From assembly GCA_019637815.1 (NCBI GenBank), contig JAHBUZ010000007.1, forward strand, positions 109,184 to 173,183: a stretch of DNA of 64,000 nt. The letters are read 5' to 3'. Shown one piece after another: positions 58,492 through 64,000 of this stretch. Numbering within the stretch: position 1 is the first letter of the stretch; the number at the start of each line of letters is the position of its first letter. A program made the position numbers and the translations under genes. Source of the stretch: Chloroflexota bacterium. GTDB lineage: Bacteria > Chloroflexota > Limnocylindria > Limnocylindrales > CSP1-4. Under the pieces are notes generated by a model. The model did not search any database, was not told where the DNA came from, and saw only the letters and a list, made by a program, of their open reading frames with translations.

Positions 58492-59174
58492 TGCCACGCC
58501 ATCCGATCCCGGACGACCCACTCGACTGGCAGCCCCAGGTGCCGCTCGCCACCCGCACACCGGTCACCATCCACGATCCGGTGGTGGAGCCCCTCTGGAG
58601 CGGCGAGCGCGTGCTGGTCCATGTCGACCACCCGGGAGGCCAGGTCCGGGTGCGCATCATCGACCGGTTCGGCATCGACCTGGCGCCCGTGGATGCCGAT
58701 CTCACCACGGCGATCGGGATGGCCATCGATGCGCAGGACGCCATCATCGACGGAGTCATCACGGACGAGGCGACGCGGAGCGGCGCCGGGACGGCCGTCA
58801 TCGCGGAGGCTCGTGTGTCGATGATGGGTGCGTGGCTGTCGCGCGATGCCGGCGTGGCGGTCGAGCGGCGGCTCCCTGATGCCGAACAGGAGACACCGGA
58901 GGCGCTCGTCGCGGTGGACCTCCTCTCGGTGGACGGCCAGCGTCTCCTGGATGTGCCGCTCCTCGAGCGGCGCCGACTCCTGGAGAGCGTCGTCCGGCCG
59001 AGCGAGCTGGTCCGGGTCTCGGTGCTCTGCCGGCCGCCGGTCGATCCGTGGGTCGCGACGTGGCAGGCATCGGGTCTCAAGGGGGCCATGCTCAAGGCCG
59101 CCAACGGGCGCTACCTGCCCGGGGACCGGACACCCGAGTGGCGCACCGTGACCAGGGTCGCCGCACGCCGCTGA
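58491..59174 (+). CDS. Degenerate ATP-dependent DNA ligase-like domain protein
   Basis: 227 residues, aligning by eye with the adenylation domain of LigD/LigC-type ATP-dependent DNA ligases. VDLLSVDGQRLLDVPLLERRRLL matches ligase motif IIIa (FDLLYLDGRDL...), and GLKGAMLKAANGRYLPGDRTPEW matches motif IV-V (GLEGVVAKR...YxPGRRSxDW). Motif I, where KxDGxR should carry the adenylated Lys, reads LWSGER: Lys and Asp are gone but Arg stays. Motif IV Glu is Lys and both motif V lysines are lost. It should not adenylate or seal DNA, but may bind nucleic acid or ATP. Its ATG overlaps the toxin stop (TGATG), so it is probably cotranscribed with the RHH/PIN pair. Confidence 0.75.
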   Translation: MPRHPIPDDPLDWQPQVPLATRTPVTIHDPVVEPLWSGERVLVHVDHPGGQVRVRIIDRFGIDLAPVDADLTTAIGMAIDAQDAIIDGVITDEATRSGAGTAVIAEARVSMMGAWLSRDAGVAVERRLPDAEQETPEALVAVDLLSVDGQRLLDVPLLERRRLLESVVRPSELVRVSVLCRPPVDPWVATWQASGLKGAMLKAANGRYLPGDRTPEWRTVTRVAARR

Positions 59175-59310
59175 GCACGCGCCGCGGGACCGACGCGACA
59201 CGCGCGCCGGCGTCGACTGCGGGTCGCGCTGACCAGCTGCCGCCGGGCAGGATCGAGCGCGTGCGGACGATCGCAAGGCGGCCGCAACACGCCGTACGCC
59301 CCGATCGGGC

Positions 59311-59316
59311 TATGGT
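59311..59316 (+). promoter_or_regulatory. -10 box TATGGT, leaderless promoter of the glucosylglycerate cluster
   Basis: TATGGT with 7 nt to the ATG at 59324; no ribosome binding site. Confidence 0.5.
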
Positions 59317-59323
59317 GGGGCGG

Positions 59324-60688
59324 ATGGCCGACCAGCGACCCACTGCCCTGCCGCGCCCGGTCGGGCAACCGCTCCCGGACTCCCTCCATGAGGCGGTCGA
59401 GCGCGTGGGCACGGCGGACATCATGGTGGGCATCCCCAGCTTCCGGAACGCCGCGACCATCGGGCACGTGGCACGCGCCGCGCAGGCGGGTCTCGTCCAG
59501 TACTTCCCGGACCTGCGACCCCTGCTCGTCAACGCGGACGCTGGCTCCCCGGACGGCACCCAGCGGGTCGTCCTCGAGACGGAGCCCCCTGACTACATCG
59601 AGCGCATCCTGCTGGTCCGGCCCCGCAACAAGCTCCAGCGCATCAGCCTCACCTACCCCGAGGTCGATGGCGTGGGCGGCAAGGGCGCCGCGCTGCGGAC
59701 GATCTTCCGTATCGCGGACGCGCTCGGCGTCCAGGCGCTCGTGGTCGTGGACTCGGACCTGCGGTCCATCGTCCCGGAGTGGGTGGAGCTGCTCGCGGGC
59801 CCCATCCTCAAGGGCGGCTTCGACTACGTGGCGCCGCTCTACAGCCGCTACAAGTGGGACGGCACCATCACCAACACGGTGACCTACCCCGTCACCCGGT
59901 CCCTCTACGGTCTGCGCATCCGGCAGCCCATCGGTGGCGACTTCGGCGTCTCGGGCGACCTCGTGCGGCACTACCTCGCCCAGGACGACTGGACGCCGGA
60001 CGTCAGCAAGTTCGGCATCGACATCTGGATGACCACGAGCGCCATCGCGGGTGGCTTCGCGGTCTGCCAGACCCGTCTCGGCGCCAAGGTCCACGACCCC
60101 AAGGACCCGGGCGCGGACCTGGGGCCGATGTTCAGCCAGGTCGTGGGCACGCTCCTGCGCCTCACCCAGGAGCACACCAGCGCCTGGCTCGGCGTCCAGG
60201 GCTCGCATGACGTGCCGGTCTATGGCTTCGAGCGGTTCGCCGACCCGCCGCCCCTGGCCATCGACGTGGTCCGGCTGCTGGACGAGCTGGTGCGGGGTCG
60301 GGCGACGGTGGGCGATGCGTGGGCCCGGGCGCTCGCGCCCTCCACGATGCAGCAGCTCGACCAGGTGCTCCAGGAGGCGACCCTGGAGCTGGATGCCATG
60401 TCCCGGGCGGATGCCCCGCGCGCCCTCGAGGACGCCACGTTCGGGTTCCCCGATGAGCTCTGGGCGCACATCGTGTCGGACGTGCTGATCGCCGCGAAGC
60501 GGGACCTGCTGCCCATCGATCGCCTCGTGGCCGCCCTCGTGCCGCTCTACTTCGGACGCGTCGCGGGGTTCGTCATCGAGACCCGGGACCAGACCACGCA
60601 GCAGGCGGAGAGCGTCGTCGAGCGACAGGCACGCGCCTTCGAGCAGGCCAAGCCACGGCTGGTGCGCCACTGGGAGGAGCAGCCGTGA
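59324..60688 (+). CDS. GT81/GT78-like glycosyltransferase (mannosyl- or glucosylglycerate synthase type)
   Basis: 454 residues. GT-A fold: IMVGIPSFRNAATIGHV, NADAGSPDGTQR, GGKGAALRTIF, metal DxD in VVVDSDLRSIVPEW, RQPIGGDFGVSGDLV and KFGIDIWMTTSAIAG. The last two resemble the acceptor-binding segments of mannosylglycerate synthase. It is followed with a GTGA overlap by a GpgS fusion, then by glycerate kinase, so a role in glycosyl-glycerate synthesis is likely. The exact donor (GDP-mannose or UDP/ADP-glucose) is not readable. C-terminal ~130 residues are helical. Confidence 0.85.
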   Translation: MADQRPTALPRPVGQPLPDSLHEAVERVGTADIMVGIPSFRNAATIGHVARAAQAGLVQYFPDLRPLLVNADAGSPDGTQRVVLETEPPDYIERILLVRPRNKLQRISLTYPEVDGVGGKGAALRTIFRIADALGVQALVVVDSDLRSIVPEWVELLAGPILKGGFDYVAPLYSRYKWDGTITNTVTYPVTRSLYGLRIRQPIGGDFGVSGDLVRHYLAQDDWTPDVSKFGIDIWMTTSAIAGGFAVCQTRLGAKVHDPKDPGADLGPMFSQVVGTLLRLTQEHTSAWLGVQGSHDVPVYGFERFADPPPLAIDVVRLLDELVRGRATVGDAWARALAPSTMQQLDQVLQEATLELDAMSRADAPRALEDATFGFPDELWAHIVSDVLIAAKRDLLPIDRLVAALVPLYFGRVAGFVIETRDQTTQQAESVVERQARAFEQAKPRLVRHWEEQP

Positions 60689-62592
60689 GCAGTCCCATCA
60701 CGCGCGGCCTGCCGGAGCGCATCCTCATCCCGCTCGCCAACCCACGGACCGCGGCGGACCTCGTGCGCATCGGTGCGGCGCTCCTGGCACCCGGTGGCGT
60801 GCTCACGGCGCTGTCCATCGTCGAGGTGCCGGAGGGCATGCCCCTCTCGGAGGGCGCCACCCGTGCCCGTCAGGCGCGCCGGCTGCTCCAGAAGGTGCTG
60901 GAGTTCGCACCCGATGGCATCGACCTGCGGACCGTGGTGCGCATCGGTCGTCGGGCGGCCGAGGGCATCGTGGAGCTCGCCGCCGAAGAGGAGGCGGACC
61001 TCGTCATCTTCGGCTGGGCAGGGCTGGTCGCCGGGCGACGAGGCTCCCCCGATGACCCCGAGTTCAGCCCCACCATCGACGAGGTCCTGCGCGATGCGCC
61101 CTGCGACATCGCCGTGGTCAAGCAGCGCGGCGTGGGCGACGTCGAGCGCATCCTGGTCCCGGTCCGCGGTGGCCCGCACGCGGAGCTCGCGCTGCGTGTC
61201 GCGGCGGCCCTCGGTCGATCGTTCGCGGCGGACGTGGACGCGGTCCATGTCGTCGCGTCGGACCTCGACCCGCTCCTGCGCTCCCAGACCGAGCGGGCCC
61301 TCGCCATGCTCGTCCGCCAGCATGCCGGGGAGGGCCCGCGGGCGACCATCATCGATGCCGAGGAGATCGGCCCGGCGATCCTCGCGGAATCCGCCACGGC
61401 ACAGCTCGTGGTCATGGGTGCCACGGCACCCGCCGGCTTCGATGGCTCGCTGTTCGGCCACCTCCCGGAGATGGTGGCCCAGGGTGCCGGACCCACGGTC
61501 ATCGTGGTGCGCACCCGGGAGGTGCCCAGCCCGTCCACCTTCGAGCAGCGCGCGGCACAGGCAGAGACCATGGAGGCGGCCGAACGGGCGGTCCGGACCG
61601 GTCGCAGCGTGCCCGCCAGGGTCGATCGCTGGTTCGCCGAATCGAGCTTCCACCACGCCGAGTTCGAGGACCTGCGTCGGCTCATGGACCTCAAGGAGAA
61701 GCAGGGCATCACCATCTCCGCGGTCCTGCCGACGCTCAACGAGTCGGCGACCATCGCGGCCATCGTGCGCGCCGCCCGGGTGGAGCTCATGGAGAAGGTG
61801 CCCTTCCTCGACGAGCTGCTGGTCATCGACTCCGATTCGGAGGACGACACCCGCGAGCTGGCGGAGGCGGAGGGTGCGCGCGTGGTGCGCCATCCGGACG
61901 TGCTGTCGCGGTACGGCACGTATCGGGGCAAGGGCGAGGCGCTCTGGAAGAGCCTGTACGAGACCACCGGCGACCTCGTCGTGTGGTCGGACACGGACAT
62001 CCAGGACTGGCACCCGCGGTTCCTGTACGGGCCGGTCGGCCCGCTCCTCGCCGAGCCACGCATCGGCTATGTGAAGGCGTACTACCAGCGACCCATCGTC
62101 CAGGACGGTCAGATGAAGGAGGGCGGCGGCGGCCGGGTCACGGAGCTCGTGGCGCGGCCCCTCATCAACCTCTTCTTCCCGGAGCTGTCGGGCTATATCC
62201 AGCCGCTGTCCGGCGAGTACGCCGGCCGTCGGGAGCACCTCGAGCGGATCCCGTTCTTCACGGGCTATGCCGTGGAGATCGGCCATCTCATCGACCTCGT
62301 GGAGCGACTCGGCCTCAACGGCCTGGGGCAGGTGGACCTGGACATCCGGATCCATCGGAACCAGGAGCTGGAGGGCCTCTCCAAGATGAGCTTCGTGATC
62401 CTCCAGGCGGTCATGAAGCGACTCGAGGAGCGCCGCCGCGCGCGGCTGTTCGCGGAGCTGGGCTCGACCATGAAGCTGCCTCGATCGGGGCCCAACGAGC
62501 TCGCGCTCGAGGTCATCGACCTCGCGGATGCCGAGCGCCCCCCCATGGTGCGCATCCCCGAGTACCGCGAACGGCGCGGCCTGGACGACTGA
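60685..62592 (+). CDS. gpgS: USP-USP-glucosyl-3-phosphoglycerate synthase fusion
   Basis: 635 residues. Two universal-stress-protein domains (~11-147 ERILIPLANPRTAADL; ~153-277 ERILVPVRGGPHAELAL) precede a GpgS domain (~343-590). GpgS motifs: SAVLPTLNESATIA, VIDSDSEDDTRE, GKGEALWKSLYETTGDLVVW, DTDIQDWHPRF (DxD at 436-438), KAYYQRP, GGGGRVTELVARPLINLF, and IQPLSGEYAGRREHLE with PFFTGYAVEIG. GpgS transfers glucose from NDP-glucose to 3-phosphoglycerate, the first step to glucosylglycerate. The second USP domain keeps a GFDGSLFG-like glycine loop, which could bind ATP. The GTG has GGGAGGAG upstream and overlaps the previous stop. Confidence 0.9.
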   Translation: MSSPITRGLPERILIPLANPRTAADLVRIGAALLAPGGVLTALSIVEVPEGMPLSEGATRARQARRLLQKVLEFAPDGIDLRTVVRIGRRAAEGIVELAAEEEADLVIFGWAGLVAGRRGSPDDPEFSPTIDEVLRDAPCDIAVVKQRGVGDVERILVPVRGGPHAELALRVAAALGRSFAADVDAVHVVASDLDPLLRSQTERALAMLVRQHAGEGPRATIIDAEEIGPAILAESATAQLVVMGATAPAGFDGSLFGHLPEMVAQGAGPTVIVVRTREVPSPSTFEQRAAQAETMEAAERAVRTGRSVPARVDRWFAESSFHHAEFEDLRRLMDLKEKQGITISAVLPTLNESATIAAIVRAARVELMEKVPFLDELLVIDSDSEDDTRELAEAEGARVVRHPDVLSRYGTYRGKGEALWKSLYETTGDLVVWSDTDIQDWHPRFLYGPVGPLLAEPRIGYVKAYYQRPIVQDGQMKEGGGGRVTELVARPLINLFFPELSGYIQPLSGEYAGRREHLERIPFFTGYAVEIGHLIDLVERLGLNGLGQVDLDIRIHRNQELEGLSKMSFVILQAVMKRLEERRRARLFAELGSTMKLPRSGPNELALEVIDLADAERPPMVRIPEYRERRGLDD

Positions 62593-62594
62593 GC

Positions 62595-63773
62595 ATGTCC
62601 CGCGAGGACGCGCCGACCGGCCAGCGGGTGCTGGTGGCCCCCGATTCGTTCAAGGGCTCGCTCACCTCGGTCGAGGTGGCCCGGGCGCTCGCGGACGGAT
62701 GGTCCCGCGGGCGGCCACAGGACGACGTCTCGCTGGCGCCCCTGGCCGATGGCGGCGAGGGCACCCTGGAGGCCGTGAGTGCGGCCGGTGGCTGGGTGTC
62801 CCTGCCGGTCGCTGCGCGTGATCCGCTGATGCGGCCCATCGCCGCGCGGTTCCTGCGCCAGGGTGAGCGCGCGGTCGTGGAGCTGGCCACGGCGTCCGGG
62901 CTCTCGCTGGTCAGCGCCGACGAGCGGGATGGCGAGCTGGCCACCACGTTCGGCACCGGCCAGGTGCTCGCGGCGGCCATCGGCCTCGGCTGTACCTCGG
63001 TGGTGCTCGGGCTGGGTGGCTCGGCCACGACCGATGGCGGCGCCGGTCTGCTGCGGGCGCTCGGCGCGCGGTTGCTGGATGCGGAGGGCGAGGAGCTGCC
63101 CCCGGGCGGGGCCGCGCTCGACCGCCTCGCCACGATCGACCTCGACGAGCTCTCGCCGGTCCTCGCGGAGGTGTCGCTGACGGTCGCATCGGATGTCTCC
63201 AACCCGCTCCTCGGCGAGCGTGGGGCAGCGGCCGTCTATGGCCCCCAGAAAGGCCTCGACGAGGCGGCCGTCTGGCGCCTGGATGCGAACCTCGCGCACT
63301 ACGCGGACCTGCTGGAGGCCGCGACCGGCCGGGACATCCGGGACGTGCACGGCGCGGGGGCCGCGGGTGGTGCCGGTGCCGCCCTGCTGGCGATCGCGGA
63401 CCGGTTCGCATCGTTCGACATCCGGCCCGGCATCGACGTCGTCATGGAGCTGACCGACTTCGAGCCGCGCCTCGGCGAGTCCGACCTGCTGCTCACGGGC
63501 GAGGGCCGGGTGGACGCCCAGACCGCCTATGGCAAGACCGCGCTCGGGGTGGCCCAGCGAGCTGCGGAGGCCGGCGTGCCGTGCATCGGGTTCGGCGGCA
63601 GCGTCACGCCCGAGGGGAGCGCGGCGCTCGCGGCGGTCGGTGCCGTGGCGGTGCCCGTCATCGAGGCACCCATGGACCTCGATGCCGCGATCGCACTGGG
63701 TACCGTCCCGCTGGAGCGCGCCGCCGAGCGAGTGGCACGCATCTGGTCACTGGCCGGTCGAGCCGGTCCATGA
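62595..63773 (+). CDS. Glycerate kinase (GarK/GlxK type)
   Basis: 392 residues. Class I-type glycerate kinase: VAPDSFKGSLTS, LADGGEGTLEA, GLGGSATTDGGAGLLRALG, SDVSNPLLGERGAAAVYGPQKG, GAGAAGGAGAALLAI and LLTGEGRVDAQTAYGK. Phosphorylates D-glycerate, producing 2- or 3-phosphoglycerate. It is separated by 2 bp from the GpgS fusion. Glycerate kinases are found beside glucosylglycerate genes in actinobacteria, where they recycle glycerate. Confidence 0.94.
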   Translation: MSREDAPTGQRVLVAPDSFKGSLTSVEVARALADGWSRGRPQDDVSLAPLADGGEGTLEAVSAAGGWVSLPVAARDPLMRPIAARFLRQGERAVVELATASGLSLVSADERDGELATTFGTGQVLAAAIGLGCTSVVLGLGGSATTDGGAGLLRALGARLLDAEGEELPPGGAALDRLATIDLDELSPVLAEVSLTVASDVSNPLLGERGAAAVYGPQKGLDEAAVWRLDANLAHYADLLEAATGRDIRDVHGAGAAGGAGAALLAIADRFASFDIRPGIDVVMELTDFEPRLGESDLLLTGEGRVDAQTAYGKTALGVAQRAAEAGVPCIGFGGSVTPEGSAALAAVGAVAVPVIEAPMDLDAAIALGTVPLERAAERVARIWSLAGRAGP

Positions 63774-63824
63774 CCCAACGCACCCGAGAGCAGGGGTGCC
63801 ACAAGGGCGATGCCGTGGGTCGGC

Positions 63825-64000
63825 TCAGCGCGGCAGGCGGTCGATCCCCTCGACCGCGTCGAGCCCGCGGTCGAAGCTGAGGATCCGGGTGATGCCACGG
63901 CGACGCATCACCGCGACATGGATAGCGTCACGCGCGGAGAGGCGGGCGCCTCGGGCGATCTCGGCAGCGAGCATGACGTCCTCGCGTTCGATCGGGAACA
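63825..64000 (-). CDS. PIN-domain toxin, 5' end outside the window
   Basis: C-terminal 57 residues of a VapC-like protein, ending at TGA 63825-63827. LSARDAIHVAVMRRRGITRILSFDRGLDAVEGIDRL contains the third and fourth metal-binding acids (Asp in SARDAIH, Asp in SFDRG) and the usual PIN C-terminus. The start and any antitoxin lie beyond 64000. This is the fourth PIN gene of the window. Confidence 0.85.
   Translation of the reverse strand, partial: FPIEREDVMLAAEIARGARLSARDAIHVAVMRRRGITRILSFDRGLDAVEGIDRLPR

Overview
This is a 64 kb window of very GC-rich bacterial chromosome with dense, short-spaced genes. No rRNA, tRNA, CRISPR array, insertion sequence or prophage was recognised. The gene set fits a high-GC, rod-shaped, probably monoderm bacterium: mreB-mreC, PASTA and ELWxxDGT secreted proteins, GuaB3, a GpgS-type glucosyltransferase, a DUF4331 protein, and no outer-membrane or LPS genes. 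My best guess is Chloroflexota of the Limnocylindria/Ellin6529 type; a high-GC actinobacterium is the main alternative. This is inferred from gene content only.

Layout. From 1 to 16.8 kb every gene is on the minus strand: two tandem GT4 glycosyltransferases, a tail-anchored repeat protein, a DPM1-like GT2, a three-PASTA protein with a caspase-like N-terminal domain, mreC/mreB, a methyltransferase, radC, a CPBP protease, a zinc-ribbon membrane protein, a small membrane/secreted operon, a vapBC pair and a LacI regulator. From 16.9 to 21.2 kb a divergent plus-strand operon encodes a sugar ABC importer (binding protein and two permeases, no ATPase) and a CE7 acetyl esterase. From 21.3 to 27.3 kb come a frameshifted hsdM fragment, a Phd/PIN pair, guaA, a MOSC protein, a sulfotransferase and a P1 peptidase. 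From 27.4 to 35.9 kb is a signalling island: DsbA-like protein and OmpR-type response regulator (plus strand); REC-only protein, secreted repeat protein, histidine kinase, Pro/Thr-rich membrane protein, Ser/Thr kinase, ABC exporter and a 50-residue protein with 14 consecutive arginines (minus strand). From 35.9 to 43.6 kb are guaB3, threonine dehydratase, a degenerate GGDEF protein, a small secreted protein, tmk, an AraC-type regulator, a VOC protein and a DUF4331 protein. From 43.6 to 59.2 kb are an ELWxxDGT protein, an AAA+/R3H protein, a GNAT-like protein, a degenerate EAL protein, an 1109-residue secreted beta-helix protein, a zinc-ribbon protein, HNH endonuclease, CCA-adding enzyme, GalE, a second RHH/PIN pair and a DNA-ligase-like pseudoenzyme. 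The window ends with a probable glucosylglycerate cluster (GT81-like enzyme, USP-USP-GpgS fusion, glycerate kinase) and a truncated PIN gene.

How parts work together. The strongest new signal is a putative regulon. Three minus-strand genes (secreted repeat protein at 30089, Arg14 protein at 35661, small secreted protein at 39787) are each preceded by three ~11-bp-spaced TGAG-like repeats running into an inverted core; two of the cores are identical over 19 bp. This spacing is typical of OmpR/PhoB-family operators, and an OmpR-type regulator and a histidine kinase are encoded within the same region. Many first genes also carry a TANNNT box (often TAGACT) only 6-8 nt before the start codon and no Shine-Dalgarno, which suggests frequent leaderless transcription, while internal operon genes commonly use ATGA/GTGA overlaps.
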